NCBI GenBank assembly: GCA_039818985.1
Contig: JBCBSU010000001.1
Coordinates: forward strand, 1,886,367 to 1,950,366
Length of the DNA stretch: 64,000 bases
Reading direction: 5' to 3'
From: Pseudomonadota bacterium
GTDB lineage: Bacteria; Pseudomonadota; Alphaproteobacteria; Sphingomonadales; Sphingomonadaceae
Shown: positions 36,101 through 45,660 of the stretch, piece by piece
Numbering within the stretch: the stretch's first letter is position 1
Layout: every line of letters starts with the position of its first letter
Made by a program: the position numbers and the translations under genes
The notes under the pieces: model-generated
What the model saw: only the letters and a program-made list of their open reading frames with translations
Databases searched by the model: none
Told to the model about the DNA's origin: nothing

Positions 36101-37405
36101 CTCGTTGCCGCCAAGGGCAAAGCGCGCCACCCATGCGCCCTGCTCGCGCATCAGCTGCCCCTCGAGCCGCGGTGCGGCAAGCGCATAATCGCCATAAACG
36201 AGATTGTCGGCGCGCAGCGTATAGGGCGTCTCCAGAGCCGCGAAAGGGCCATTGAAAACAGCCTCCATGCGCAAGTCGCGCAAGGCAATGCCCGCCAGAC
36301 TCAGTTCAGGCTGGCGGGACCGTGCCACAACAGCCAATGCGTCGAAACGGTTATTGCCGAGATCGGCATCACCATTGGCCCGCAGGGTAAAGGCCGCAGC
36401 TTCGAGATCGAGGCGGTTGCTCAACACCCTGTCCTCGAGCCGGCCGGCCCAGTCGACCGCAATGGCATCACCCAGCAGTTGGGCTGTCTGCCCCGAGACG
36501 AAATCGCCCGGAAACAGTTCGCCCGTTGCACCATATTCGCCACTGCTCTCGGTCAGGTCGAGACGGATGAGCGGCTGCTTATTGGTCTCGGCAACCAGCG
36601 TGCCCGCCCAGCGCTGATAGCTGCCCGCGCCCTGAAGAACAGCGGTGAGGCTCCGGTCCCAGCCAATCAGCGCGGCGATAACGCCATTGGCAGGCGCGGC
36701 AATATCGAGCGCCGCATCGAAGCGGTTCGCATCGGGGGCAATGTCGATATCGGCCAATATACGATCATCGCCATTGCGCAATCGCGCATCGAGATTGACC
36801 TTGGCGAGGCCGTCGCGAATATCCGCCGCGCCGGTAATGTCGCCGGTGCGTGCCTCTCCGGCAATCCCCTCGGCAATGATCAGGTCGCGCGCCTCGAACC
36901 GGTCGACGCGAATATCGAAACCGGGCAGAATCGGCGCGTCGCTGTCGGTCTCGCGCAGCGCTGGCACCTTCTCCAGCCGCGCCTGTTCGAGCAGCAGCGC
37001 CCTGATATCGAGCCGGTTGGAGAGCCAGCCCAAAGGCCGCCAGTCGAGTGTTGTCCGGTCAACGCTCAAAAAGCGTCCTTCCGGATCGCGCAGCGCCAGA
37101 TCATGGATCAGCGCCTCATTGTAGATCGAGCCGTCGATACGACCGATTTCGATCTTCAGGCCATTGTCGAATTCAAGCGCTGCGATCCGGTCGGCAAGGA
37201 AGCGGCGGCCGGGCGCGGTATCGAGTGCCAGCGCCAGCATGATCAGCGTCGCCAGCGCCACAACCAGCGCTAGCGCGATGCGCCGCGGCCAGCGCCAGGG
37301 CGATTTGCGGATCGCTTCATCTTCGCCGAGCACCACATGCTCAAAACTCTCGGCGCTTCCCTCAGAGCCGTCTGGCGGCATCATGGTTTCGTTATCGCCG
37401 GTCAT
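33185..37405 (-). CDS. tamB: Translocation and assembly module protein TamB
   Basis: TamB is a very large inner-membrane-anchored protein that spans the periplasm and works with TamA in outer-membrane protein insertion and lipid transport. At 1406 residues the size is typical. One N-terminal membrane helix (about 40-62: IALALVVALATLIMLALAL) is followed by more than a thousand residues of beta-strand repeats. The conserved DUF490 C-terminus contains GDLVINRGRFVLG, RGDYEFAGRDFDLQRGAIRF and the end region. Its ATG overlaps the tamA stop by one base, so the two are translationally coupled. The order tamA-tamB is the usual one. Confidence 0.93.
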   Translation of the reverse strand: MTGDNETMMPPDGSEGSAESFEHVVLGEDEAIRKSPWRWPRRIALALVVALATLIMLALALDTAPGRRFLADRIAALEFDNGLKIEIGRIDGSIYNEALIHDLALRDPEGRFLSVDRTTLDWRPLGWLSNRLDIRALLLEQARLEKVPALRETDSDAPILPGFDIRVDRFEARDLIIAEGIAGEARTGDITGAADIRDGLAKVNLDARLRNGDDRILADIDIAPDANRFDAALDIAAPANGVIAALIGWDRSLTAVLQGAGSYQRWAGTLVAETNKQPLIRLDLTESSGEYGATGELFPGDFVSGQTAQLLGDAIAVDWAGRLEDRVLSNRLDLEAAAFTLRANGDADLGNNRFDALAVVARSRQPELSLAGIALRDLRMEAVFNGPFAALETPYTLRADNLVYGDYALAAPRLEGQLMREQGAWVARFALGGNEITTPNPLLDRLVVEAGLSGELRLEKGRLSSQELALRGPNIRGDLALAGALAEQDYRFTGTVAAPGFAFDNLLTLDARANVDARFGRSWAVSSDLSGEITEVSNQSFARYVGETGRFSAAIEAAQGQPLFVRDADVAVTQLAFIGGGRIEPDGRIVLSAAGSHVRYGGFDIDIDGQRDSAAANIALASPYPALDIRDVTIAILPTETGFNVTADGQSVLGAFTGNADIAALDNGLTRIAINPLRLSDTVVTGVLTAGDAGLRGDLQARGGGVSGTVAVQPDGGRSRLTADLTLNNAVFVGATPIRIRQGSVDATALLGDGPLAVDATISAQGLSRGNLFIGRLAANADLVGRNGRIRGSIAGRRGSRFALQGEALVRPERISFDLDGAYADRRITMPEAGTMIRTDAGWQLKKTRLNIGNGYMLASGRVGRTTRIDFGLSRMPLAVLDIAYENLGLGGTASGQLDLKFNRRGLPTGTAKLQLNRLTRSSVALTSRPVDLAVNASLTTDRLALRSIIRDGDRELGRAQLKLSNMPQNPDLVRRFTRADLLGQIRYDGPADALWRLVGLSIFDITGNVQLSADATGSLNQPRVRGQVESRNARLESSVSGTVVKDIVAEGRFSGARLNLARFSGTAPNGGSVTGSGIIDLGGPRGVMLDITAQADNAELLDRDDFGAVVTGPITIKSDGIGGTLGGDLVINRGRFVLGQTSALTELPNIAYREINRRADEAPPRARATPWRYAIKARADNRIAVRGLGLDSEWRADISLAGPVNQPQISGLAELIRGDYEFAGRDFDLQRGAIRFRQNSPPDPTLDIEANANLQGLNATINVRGTGLRPEITFASIPALPEDELLARLIFGSSVTDISAAEAVQLAAALASLRGGGGLDPINALRGAVGLDRLRIIAADPSIDAGTSIAAGKYITRRVYVEVITDGAGYSATQAEFQITRWLSILSTISTIGRQGVNARISRDY

Positions 37406-39699
37406 CAGAATGCCTGCCCCAGCGAGACATAGACGCCGATCGCGGCATCGCCCGGACGCGGATTGAGCGGCGTGCCGATATCCAGCCGCAACGGGCCGAA
37501 ACTGCTATAATAGCGAAACCCCAGACCGGCACCGTAGCGCAGTCCGCCAAAGGTCGGCAGCGCGTCATTATAGACATTGCCGGCATCGATAAACGGCACC
37601 ACCCCGAAATTGCCGAAGCGGATACGCGCCTCGAGCGAAAACTCGGCGAGGCTACGCCCGCCTATCGGATCGCCATTGGCATCGAGCGGCCCGACATCCT
37701 GAAAACCATAGCCGCGTACCGAGCCGCCACCACCGGCATAGAAGCGGCGAGAGGGTGCAATATCGAGCGCATTCGCCCCGGCAATCGAGCCGAGCCGCAC
37801 CCTGCCCGCCAGCGTCACCTGGTCACGCACCGGCAGGTAGAAGCTGCCATCGATCTGGGTCCGCTCATAGCCGAAGGTGCCCGATTGAAAGGATATCTCC
37901 GGGGAAAGAAAGCCGCTGAGCCGGAAACCCGAAAGCGGATCGAGCAGGTCATCGGTGCCGTCATAGGCCAGTGTCAGCGGCAGCGCGGCAATGGCAAAGG
38001 TTCGCCGCCCGGTCGGGTTGAGCGCCCCGACAACATCGCTCTCATCGGTAAGCACCAGCTCAGCTCCGACGGACCAGGTCCATTTCTTCTGGAAGATCAG
38101 GTTGGTCTGGCGCTGCAATGCACCCGAAAGCAGCAATGTGCGCGCATCAAAGGCATCACGCTGGACATTCTGTACCAGCGCATTGACCAGCAGGATCTGA
38201 TCGCGCTCGCGGAAATTATTGCGCCGGAATGTCGCGCCGAGAAGTTGCTCCTGGGTACCGGCAATGCCGCGCACCCGGAACAAGCCCTCGGGCGGGAACA
38301 GATTGCGATGCTCCCAGCTGGCAGCGACGCGAAAGCCCTCGCCGGTACCGAAGCCGACCTCACCCGCAATCGTCCGCAGCGGTGCCGGTTCGATATCCAC
38401 CGCCAGATCGACCGTGGCTTCTGCGGGCTCCGGGGTCGGACCGCTATAGTCATCGCTGTCAATCTCGGGCGGGGCTTCGGTCTCTACCGGTTCTATGGTC
38501 ACTGCAGAGACCAGTCCGGTCGCCAGGATGGCGCGGCGCAGATCCTGAATACGCGACTGGCGATAAATATCACCGCTCTCGAAGCGGGCAATCAGCGCGA
38601 TATGATCGGCATCGAGCAGCGGATCATCCCCAACGACAATATCGCCAAAGACGAATTTCCTGCCCGGTTCGACCGGCAGCGACAGGTCGCCAATAGAACC
38701 GGCATGGTCGATCAGCAGCTCGGGCTCTTTGAGAGTGGCGAAGGCATAACCATTTTCCGCCAGCGCTTCGGCCAGCGTATTGCGCGCCGCGACTATCGTA
38801 TAGGAATTGATCGCATCGCCGATTTCCAGGCCAAAACGCTGAATAAAAAACGGATAGTCGGCACCGGTATCGGTGAGATTACCAAGATCGATATTGGCAA
38901 GATTATATTGCGGCCCGGCCTGAATGGTGAAGATGATGGCCAGATCACGCTCGGGATCTGCCTCGAAGCTCTGGCTGACAACACCGTCATAATGGCCATA
39001 GACGCGAAGCAGCTGCTCCAAAATGTCCCTGTCCTTGTCAGCCCGGCGCCGAATCTGGGCGATGTTGTCATCATCCGAAGCGGTCTGCTCAAGCGCCGAG
39101 AGCATGTCGAACTTCTCAGCCAGCGCCTCGCGGTCGCGCGGCGGTAGCGTGTCATCGGCGTAGCGCAGCACCAGCCGGAAATTGCCGAAGCTGCGGCCGG
39201 CATCGCGCAACGCTTCGGCGCTGTCTTCGGCATCGGCTAAATCATCCGATATGCTCTCGGCAATCTCGCTGGCGATAGCGCCGCTGTCCCGGGTGATATC
39301 CGCGTCGGAAGCGATTTCTGCCGCTATGGCAGCGTCGTCTTCAGCACCGCCTTCGGCATCGGCAGCGACGGTACCCGATGCTGCAGCCTCGGACGGCTCT
39401 TCCGCCCCGGCATTGGTAGCCTGCTCCTGATCGTTCAGCACCGGCGCTTCAAAATCGGGCCAGTCGACACCGAAATCATCATCGCTGACCAGCGGTTGCA
39501 GCAGCGCATCATCGTCTTGCTCTGGTGGCGCGGCGGGCGCGGTCTGTGGCAACGGACTATCGGCCTGCTGCGATGGAACGGCCAGTGCCTCCACCGGGGC
39601 CAGCAGCAGCCAGACCATGAGAGCCATGCCAGACGCACACCATGCCCCCGGTCGGGATATAGGCGACAGGGCCGGGTTCCGGGTTACACGATACACCAT
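37405..39699 (-). CDS. tamA: Outer-membrane assembly protein TamA (BamA family)
   Basis: The 764-residue protein has a signal-like hydrophobic segment (about 25-42), a long acidic Ala/Asp/Glu-rich stretch (about 45-165) unusual for the family, and POTRA domains (about 170-410, for example FRLVLRYADDTLPPRDREALAE). A C-terminal 16-strand Omp85 barrel carries the signature GGGGSVRGYGFQDVGP and ends in GVYVSLGQAF, a proper outer-membrane terminal Phe. It forms the TAM complex with TamB, encoded immediately downstream. A start at 39627, closer to the hydrophobic segment, is possible. Confidence 0.92.
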   Translation of the reverse strand: MVYRVTRNPALSPISRPGAWCASGMALMVWLLLAPVEALAVPSQQADSPLPQTAPAAPPEQDDDALLQPLVSDDDFGVDWPDFEAPVLNDQEQATNAGAEEPSEAAASGTVAADAEGGAEDDAAIAAEIASDADITRDSGAIASEIAESISDDLADAEDSAEALRDAGRSFGNFRLVLRYADDTLPPRDREALAEKFDMLSALEQTASDDDNIAQIRRRADKDRDILEQLLRVYGHYDGVVSQSFEADPERDLAIIFTIQAGPQYNLANIDLGNLTDTGADYPFFIQRFGLEIGDAINSYTIVAARNTLAEALAENGYAFATLKEPELLIDHAGSIGDLSLPVEPGRKFVFGDIVVGDDPLLDADHIALIARFESGDIYRQSRIQDLRRAILATGLVSAVTIEPVETEAPPEIDSDDYSGPTPEPAEATVDLAVDIEPAPLRTIAGEVGFGTGEGFRVAASWEHRNLFPPEGLFRVRGIAGTQEQLLGATFRRNNFRERDQILLVNALVQNVQRDAFDARTLLLSGALQRQTNLIFQKKWTWSVGAELVLTDESDVVGALNPTGRRTFAIAALPLTLAYDGTDDLLDPLSGFRLSGFLSPEISFQSGTFGYERTQIDGSFYLPVRDQVTLAGRVRLGSIAGANALDIAPSRRFYAGGGGSVRGYGFQDVGPLDANGDPIGGRSLAEFSLEARIRFGNFGVVPFIDAGNVYNDALPTFGGLRYGAGLGFRYYSSFGPLRLDIGTPLNPRPGDAAIGVYVSLGQAF

Positions 39700-39844
39700 G
39701 GTCTTTCAGCGTTACGCATCAACGCAGGCATCGTTGGCAAAGCGCCTTTTGTCAGGAAAATGCTGCGGCAGAGTGGCAAAAGTAACGCCGCCTATCATGC
39801 GGCCTCATGCCGGGGCAATGACGATCACCGGAGTGCAGCAGATT

Positions 39845-40600
39845 TTACGCACCGTTCGGCGTGGACAGGTCGGCGCGATACCAACCATTGGGACCAAGCC
39901 GTTCGAGCGGTTTATAACGGGTCTTATAGGCCATGCGCGGCGATCCATTGACCCAATAGCCGAGATAGACATAGGGCAGCCGCTCGCGCCGCGCCCTGTC
40001 GATATGGTCGAGGATAATATAGTTGCCCAGCCCCTGGCGCGACGGATGGTCGGGGTCGAAAAAGCTGTACACCATCGACAGGCCATCGCCCTGAACATCG
40101 GTCAGACAGGCGCCGACCAGTCGCCCTTCACTGCCATCCGGTTCGGGCGGTTCGCGATATTCGATAACATGGCTGCGCACCGGCGACTGTTCGACCATGT
40201 CGGCATAGTCCGACTCATCCATATCGACCATGCCACCATCGGGGTGGCGTGCGGCGAGATAGCGTTTGAGCAGCGCATATTGTTCCTCGGTCGCCCATGG
40301 CCGGCAGATGCGTGAGACCAGATCGCCATTGGCGCGGGCGATGCGGCGCTGGGTCCGGCTGGGCGCGAATTCATCAGCAACAACGCGCACCGAAACGCAC
40401 GCCTTGCAGTCGGTGCAGCTGGGCCGATAGGCGACATTCTGGCTGCGGCGAAAACCGATGCGCGACAGCGCGTCATTGAGTTCGCTGGCATGGTCGCCCG
40501 AAAGCTCGGTGAACACCTTGCGCTCGGTGCGACCGGGCAGATAGGGACAGGGTGACGGATGAGTCACAAAGAAACGCGGAAAACGGGTAGGTGCGCTCAC
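39845..40600 (-). CDS. bpt: Leucyl/aspartyl-tRNA--protein transferase Bpt
   Basis: Bpt transfers leucine from tRNA to proteins with N-terminal Asp or Glu, marking them for ClpAP degradation (N-end rule). The GTG start at 40600 gives the conserved opening [23 protein letters not shown]; the longer frame to 40648 adds residues not typical of the family. The conserved [11 protein letters not shown] cysteine cluster, [21 protein letters not shown] and [16 protein letters not shown] match ATE/Bpt proteins. The length of 251 is normal. It is divergent from the methyltransferase gene. Confidence 0.9.
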   Translation of the reverse strand: MSAPTRFPRFFVTHPSPCPYLPGRTERKVFTELSGDHASELNDALSRIGFRRSQNVAYRPSCTDCKACVSVRVVADEFAPSRTQRRIARANGDLVSRICRPWATEEQYALLKRYLAARHPDGGMVDMDESDYADMVEQSPVRSHVIEYREPPEPDGSEGRLVGACLTDVQGDGLSMVYSFFDPDHPSRQGLGNYIILDHIDRARRERLPYVYLGYWVNGSPRMAYKTRYKPLERLGPNGWYRADLSTPNGA

Positions 40601-40797
40601 GGTTCTTTCAGACCCCCTCTGTTCTGCAATAATGCCGGATTGAAGCAATCATATATCGTCATGCAAGATGCGACTATGCCGTAACTGCGGCTCAGGCTCA
40701 AATGCCTTAACCACGTATCCACCATTTTTATGGTTTTGGCGCAAATTCCTTCTGTGTGTAAGACGACAGTTATCGCTTTTCTGATCGGAACATATCG

Positions 40798-41640
40798 GTG
40801 TTTGAGAAACTCAAGGAAATCGACAGCAAGCCGGAAGCGTTTTCGGTGTATACAGCGGAATCGCTATGGGCAGATGCATATCGTGCAGAGCAAATGCTGG
40901 CTTTCCACCTCAATGAGAGCCTGGATATGGCATCAAGGAACATCGCCTTTATCCAGGCCTCCTCTGCGTGGATGATCGACCAGTTCGATCTGGGGCCGGG
41001 CAAATCGGTATGCGATTTTGGCTGTGGCCCTGGCCTATATACATCCAGACTTGCCCGATCGGGCGCTGCTGTTACCGGTCTCGACTTCTCGGAAAACTCT
41101 ATTCGCCATGCCCGGGAAGAGGCGGAGAAAGCCGGTCTGCAAATCAGCTATGTTCATACCGATTATCTTGAATATGATCCTGAAGATCAATTTGACCTGA
41201 TCTCCATGATCATGTGCGATTTCTGTGCCCTCAGCCCGGAGCAGAGGGCGAAGCTGCTCGGCATATTCCACAAATGCCTCAAGGACGACGGCACCATCCT
41301 TCTGGATGCCTATTCCATGGCCGCTTTTTCTGCCCGCGAAGACGCCAGCTTTTATGAGAAGAACCAGCTCAATCACTTCTGGTGTGCCGAGGATTATTAT
41401 TGCTTCGTCAATACGCACACCTATGTGGACGAGGCTGTGGTGCTGGATAAATACAGCATCTTCCCCGAAAGCGGCGGTGCGGAAACCGTCTATAACTGGC
41501 TGCAATATTTTAGCCCCGAGGGGCTGGAGGAAGAGTTGCGCGCCGGTGGGTTTGCGGTGCAGCAACTGTATAAGGACGTTTCCGGCCAGCCCTTTTCACA
41601 GCAGCACACCGAATTTGCAGTGGTCGCAAGCAAAATATAG
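40798..41640 (+). CDS. SAM-dependent class I methyltransferase
   Basis: The protein has 280 residues from a GTG start. The SAM-binding motif I reads VCDFGCGPGLYT near residue 72, motif II VTGLDFSENSIRHARE, and a later motif FDLISMIMCDFCALS. The N-terminal 55 residues form a helical cap, and the C-terminal part includes HFWCAEDYYCFVNTHTYVDE, which probably shapes the acceptor site. It lies within the ubiquinone/small-molecule methyltransferase superfamily, but the substrate cannot be inferred. G+C is a little lower than in its neighbours. It is a single gene, convergent with the threonine dehydratase gene. Confidence 0.85.
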   Translation: MFEKLKEIDSKPEAFSVYTAESLWADAYRAEQMLAFHLNESLDMASRNIAFIQASSAWMIDQFDLGPGKSVCDFGCGPGLYTSRLARSGAAVTGLDFSENSIRHAREEAEKAGLQISYVHTDYLEYDPEDQFDLISMIMCDFCALSPEQRAKLLGIFHKCLKDDGTILLDAYSMAAFSAREDASFYEKNQLNHFWCAEDYYCFVNTHTYVDEAVVLDKYSIFPESGGAETVYNWLQYFSPEGLEEELRAGGFAVQQLYKDVSGQPFSQQHTEFAVVASKI

Positions 41641-41667
41641 CCGGTTTTGCAAGTGCCGGGCTGACCC

Positions 41668-42918
41668 CTAAGCCAGTTCCACCCGGGCCACCTGATATTT
41701 CTGCCCGCGCAGATCGTTGATCAGGCGGTTGAGCTGTTCGGCATCGCGCGCCTCGCATTCGATGTCGGTGATTAGCCCCTTGGCCGGCAGGTTGGTGAAG
41801 ACCCGCTGGTGATAAATCTCGATGATATTCACCTGGTGCTCGTGAAACATCCGCATCACACGGAACAGCGCGCCGGGGCGGTCCTGCAGGTTGATGCGCA
41901 GCCGCGCCAGGCGGCCCGAGCGCGCCAGATCGCGCAGCAGCACATTGGCCAGCAACCGCGTATCGATATTGCCGCCGCACAGCACCACGCCGACATTGTG
42001 TCCGGCAAATTTTTCCGGATGCGCCAGCATCGCCGCCAGTCCGGCGGCACCGGCGCCCTCGACCACCGATTTCTCGATCTGCAACAGCAGGCTGACCGCC
42101 TTTTCCAGCGCCGCCTCATTCACCAGAACCAGTGAGTCGGCATATTTTTCGACGATCTTGGCGGTGAATTTGCCCGGTTCCTTGACCGCAATGCCCTCGG
42201 CCAGCGTGTCGCCCTCGCACGCCATCTCAAAGCCGTTCACCCTGGCGTACATCGATGGATAGAGCTCGGCCTCGACCCCGGTGAGGCGGATATTCTCCTT
42301 TACCGCCCGCGCTGCTGTGGCCATGCCGGAGAACAGCCCGCCGCCGCCAATCGGGATCACCAGATGATCGATCCCGGGATGATCCTCGAGCATCTCCAGT
42401 GCCACCGTGCCCTGCCCCGCCGCGATCCACGGATGGTCGAATGGGTGGACAAAGGTCAGGTTACGCTCCTGCTCGAGCTCGCGCGCATGGGCATAGGCAT
42501 CGTCGAACTTCTCGCCGTGCAATATCACCGTACCGCCATTGGCTTCGGTCTGCTGTACCTTCACCGTCGGTGTCGGTTGCGGCATCACGATGGTCACCGG
42601 AACGCCCAGCCGGGTGCCGTGATAGGCCAGCGCCTGGGCATGGTTGCCCGCCGAAGCGGCGATCACGCCTTTGGCGCGCAGCTCTTCGGGCATCTGCATC
42701 AGGAAGTTGAGCGCACCACGTTCCTTATAGGCAGCGGTAAACTGAAGATTCTCGAACTTCAGAAAGACATTGGCCCCGGTGATCTCGGACAGGGTGCGGC
42801 TGAGCAGAGTCGGGGTGCGGACCACCGATCCTGCAATGCGCTTATGGGCGGCATGGATGTCGCCAATGGTCAGGCTGGCTGTCGCCGGATCGGGAAGCTG
42901 TATCGCGGTATCGGTCAT
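41668..42918 (-). CDS. ilvA: Threonine ammonia-lyase (threonine dehydratase)
   Basis: This PLP enzyme converts threonine to 2-oxobutyrate and ammonia, the entry to isoleucine synthesis or threonine breakdown. The PLP lysine is in FENLQFTAAYKERGALN, and the phosphate loop is IPIGGGGLFSGMA. A C-terminal ACT-like regulatory domain (about 335-416: LRINLQDRPGALFRVMRMFHEHQVNIIEIYHQR) gives 416 residues, the short single-ACT form. The ATG at 42918 is the start consistent with MTDTAIQLPDP; the open frame further upstream is not protein-like. Divergent from the dehydrogenase gene. Confidence 0.92.
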   Translation of the reverse strand: MTDTAIQLPDPATASLTIGDIHAAHKRIAGSVVRTPTLLSRTLSEITGANVFLKFENLQFTAAYKERGALNFLMQMPEELRAKGVIAASAGNHAQALAYHGTRLGVPVTIVMPQPTPTVKVQQTEANGGTVILHGEKFDDAYAHARELEQERNLTFVHPFDHPWIAAGQGTVALEMLEDHPGIDHLVIPIGGGGLFSGMATAARAVKENIRLTGVEAELYPSMYARVNGFEMACEGDTLAEGIAVKEPGKFTAKIVEKYADSLVLVNEAALEKAVSLLLQIEKSVVEGAGAAGLAAMLAHPEKFAGHNVGVVLCGGNIDTRLLANVLLRDLARSGRLARLRINLQDRPGALFRVMRMFHEHQVNIIEIYHQRVFTNLPAKGLITDIECEARDAEQLNRLINDLRGQKYQVARVELA

Positions 42919-43072
42919 GGTGCCATCGCCTAAACCCTTGGCGATCCGAATCAAAGGGGCAAAATTCTGAAAAGTGCTGATCGGGCTTGACCATATGCCG
43001 CAGCGAGCGCCATGAGACAGCACCGCGCGCTGGCAGACCGGGAGCGCCATCATCGAAAGGGACCGCTAAACC

Positions 43073-43969
43073 ATGGCCAATATAGCCTTTGCCGGAACTG
43101 GGGTTATGGGCGGACCGATGGTGCGCCATCTGGTCAGCGCCGGGCATAACCTCCGCCTGTTCAACCGCACCAGGACCAGGGCCGAGGCGCTGGCCACTGC
43201 GCTCAGCGATGCCGATCCCGATTGTGCCGGCCGTGTTTCGGTGCATGACAGTCCGGCAGAGGCCGCCAGCAAATGCGACATTGCCATGGCCTGTGTCGGC
43301 AATGACGATGATGTCGCTGCTGTGACACTGGGGCGTGGCGGCTTTTTCGAGACCATATCGGCGGACAGCCTTTTCATCGATCACACCACGGTTTCGGCAC
43401 GGCTGTCGCGCCAGCTGTCGGTCGAGGGCAAGTCGCGCGAGATTCACTGTATCGACGCCCCGGTTTCGGGCGGTCAGGCAGGCGCGGAAAACGGCATGCT
43501 GGCGATCATGTGTGGCGGCAGCGACGCCGCCATGGCGCGAGCCGAGCCGGTGATGCAGGCCTATGCCGCGCGTATTGTCCATGTCGGCAGCGCCGGTGCC
43601 GGACAGACCACCAAGATGGTCAATCAGATCTGCATTGCCGGAATATTGGGCGGATTGTCCGAGGGCCTGCGTTTCGCACAGGCCAGCGGGCTTGATAGAG
43701 ACCTGGTGTTCGAGGCGATTTCCGGCGGCGCGGCGCAAAGCTGGCAGATGGACAATCGCTGGAAGACCATGGACCAGGACAGCTTCGATTTCGGCTTTGC
43801 GATTGACTGGATGCGCAAGGATCTCGGGCTGGCGCTGGAAGAGGCGCGCAGCAATGGGGCTACCTTGCCGGTCGCAGCGCTGGTCGACCAGTTTTATGCC
43901 GAACTGCAGAAAATGGGGGCGGGCCGACAGGATACCAGCGCGCTGGTGCGGCGGATAGAAAAACCATGA
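43073..43969 (+). CDS. NAD(P)-dependent oxidoreductase, 3-hydroxyisobutyrate dehydrogenase family
   Basis: The 298-residue protein has a Rossmann start (NIAFAGTGVMGGPMVRHLVSAGHNLRLFNRT), the substrate motif DAPVSGGQAGAENGML, and the catalytic-lysine helix GAGQTTKMVNQICIAGILGG, all signatures of beta-hydroxyacid dehydrogenases. It oxidises a 3-hydroxy acid, or reduces a semialdehyde or glyoxylate. Which substrate cannot be told. The family's C-terminal helical dimerisation domain is complete. Its stop overlaps the start of the amidohydrolase gene by four bases, so they form a two-gene operon. Confidence 0.9.
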   Translation: MANIAFAGTGVMGGPMVRHLVSAGHNLRLFNRTRTRAEALATALSDADPDCAGRVSVHDSPAEAASKCDIAMACVGNDDDVAAVTLGRGGFFETISADSLFIDHTTVSARLSRQLSVEGKSREIHCIDAPVSGGQAGAENGMLAIMCGGSDAAMARAEPVMQAYAARIVHVGSAGAGQTTKMVNQICIAGILGGLSEGLRFAQASGLDRDLVFEAISGGAAQSWQMDNRWKTMDQDSFDFGFAIDWMRKDLGLALEEARSNGATLPVAALVDQFYAELQKMGAGRQDTSALVRRIEKP

Positions 43970-45660
43970 TGACGGGATATGAAACACCGGTTGCGATGGC
44001 GCGGCATATTATCTTTGCCGCTGCCGCGCTGATAGTGGCGCTGGCGAGTAACGCCGCATATGCCGATACGCTGATCGATAATGTCAACGGCATCACGCTT
44101 GATCGCGATGGAGAAGTTGTTCGCTTTACGGGGATGGTAATCGATGATGACGGCCGCGTCGCGCAATTGCTCAAACGCCGCGACGAGCGCCCCGAACGGG
44201 TCGACTATAAACTCGATGGCAAGGGCAAGACGCTGATCCCCGGCCTGATCGACGCCCATGGCCATATCATGAATACCGGCTTTCAGGCGCTGACACTCGA
44301 TCTCAGCGGCACCCGTTCGCTGACCGAGGCGCAGGCGGCCATTGCCGAATATGCGGCGCGCTACCCCAATCGCCCCTGGATTATCGGTCGCGGCTGGAAT
44401 CAGGAAAAATGGGGCCTTGGCCGGTTTCCGACTGCGGCAGAGATTGATTCGGTGGTCGCTGACCGCCCAGTCTTTCTTGGTCGCGTCGACGGCCATGCCG
44501 GCTGGGCCAACAGCAAGGCGATGGAAATCGCCGGTATCACTGCCGGCACCCCCGATCCCGCTGGCGGGCGGATCGAGAAAGTCAATGGCCGACCCAGCGG
44601 CATTTTCGTTGATGCTGCCGAAGATCTGGTCGGGAAGTTCGTGCCGCCCCCCCGCCCTGCCGACCGCGATCTCGCGCTGGAAGAGGCACAGAATATCCTG
44701 TTGGCGCAGGGCATCACCGCCATGGCGGATATGGGCACCAGCATGGAAGCGTGGCAGAGCTATCGCCGCGCCGGTGATCGCGGCGCGCTGAAATTGCGAA
44801 TCATGGCCTATGCCGCCGGTATCGATGCGATGGTTGCCATTGGCGGCCCCGGTCCTACACCCTGGCTCTATGATGACCGGCTTCGCCTGAACGGCGTGAA
44901 GCTCTATCTCGATGGTGCGCTGGGCTCACGCGGGGCTTGGCTGAAGCAGCCCTATAGCGATGCACCGGGCGAGACCGGGCTGCAGTTTCTTGACGATACC
45001 CAGCTGCTCAACCTGATGAGCCGCGCAAGCATGGATGGATTCCAGCTGGCGCTGCACGCCATTGGTGATCGCGCCAACCAGCAGGCGCTCGACGCAATGG
45101 AGGAGCTCTCCGACACATTCGGCACCGACCGACGCTGGCGCATCGAGCATGCACAGATACTCGATACGGTCGACCTGCTGCGTTTCCGCGAACTCGGCGC
45201 CATCGCCTCGATGCAACCGGTGCACCAGACATCCGACCGAATCATGGCCGAAAAGCGGCTCGGGGTGGCACGGCTCAGCGGTGCCTATGCCTGGCGCTCA
45301 TTGCGCGACAGCGGGGCCAGGCTGGTATTCGGCTCGGATGCTCCGGTCGAATCGGCCAATCCTTTTGTCGGCCTTGCCGTGGCGATGACCCGGGAAGACG
45401 AAGATGGTGAGCCTTTTGGCGGCTGGCAGCCGCAGGAGCGCCTTGGCCGCGAAGCGGCACTGGCGGCGTTCACCATCGACGCCGCCTGGGCAGGCTATGC
45501 CGAAGGGCGGCTGGGATCGCTCATGCCGGGACATCGTGCCGATTTCCTGCTGATTGATGACGACATCATGCTCGCCTCGCCATCGGTGATCCGGACGATT
45601 CGTCCGCGAGAGACCTGGATTGGCGGTCGCAAGACCTGGAGTGCAGCCGATTCAAACTGA
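43966..45660 (+). CDS. Exported YtcJ-like metal-dependent amidohydrolase
   Basis: The 564-residue protein has an N-terminal signal sequence (ARHIIFAAAALIVALASNAAYADT) and an amidohydrolase barrel: metal site LIPGLIDAHGHIMN near residue 88, WRIEHAQI, FGSDAPVESANPF and the return of the beta-sandwich at LGSLMPGHRADFLLIDDD. This matches the YtcJ/AmiE-like group that hydrolyses amides or related bonds. The natural substrate is unknown. It probably acts in the periplasm. It is translationally coupled to the upstream dehydrogenase gene. Confidence 0.88.
   Translation: MMTGYETPVAMARHIIFAAAALIVALASNAAYADTLIDNVNGITLDRDGEVVRFTGMVIDDDGRVAQLLKRRDERPERVDYKLDGKGKTLIPGLIDAHGHIMNTGFQALTLDLSGTRSLTEAQAAIAEYAARYPNRPWIIGRGWNQEKWGLGRFPTAAEIDSVVADRPVFLGRVDGHAGWANSKAMEIAGITAGTPDPAGGRIEKVNGRPSGIFVDAAEDLVGKFVPPPRPADRDLALEEAQNILLAQGITAMADMGTSMEAWQSYRRAGDRGALKLRIMAYAAGIDAMVAIGGPGPTPWLYDDRLRLNGVKLYLDGALGSRGAWLKQPYSDAPGETGLQFLDDTQLLNLMSRASMDGFQLALHAIGDRANQQALDAMEELSDTFGTDRRWRIEHAQILDTVDLLRFRELGAIASMQPVHQTSDRIMAEKRLGVARLSGAYAWRSLRDSGARLVFGSDAPVESANPFVGLAVAMTREDEDGEPFGGWQPQERLGREAALAAFTIDAAWAGYAEGRLGSLMPGHRADFLLIDDDIMLASPSVIRTIRPRETWIGGRKTWSAADSN

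Noticed and set aside
35615-37273. 552-codon plus-strand frame
   Set aside because: Antisense shadow of tamB in a GC-rich gene.
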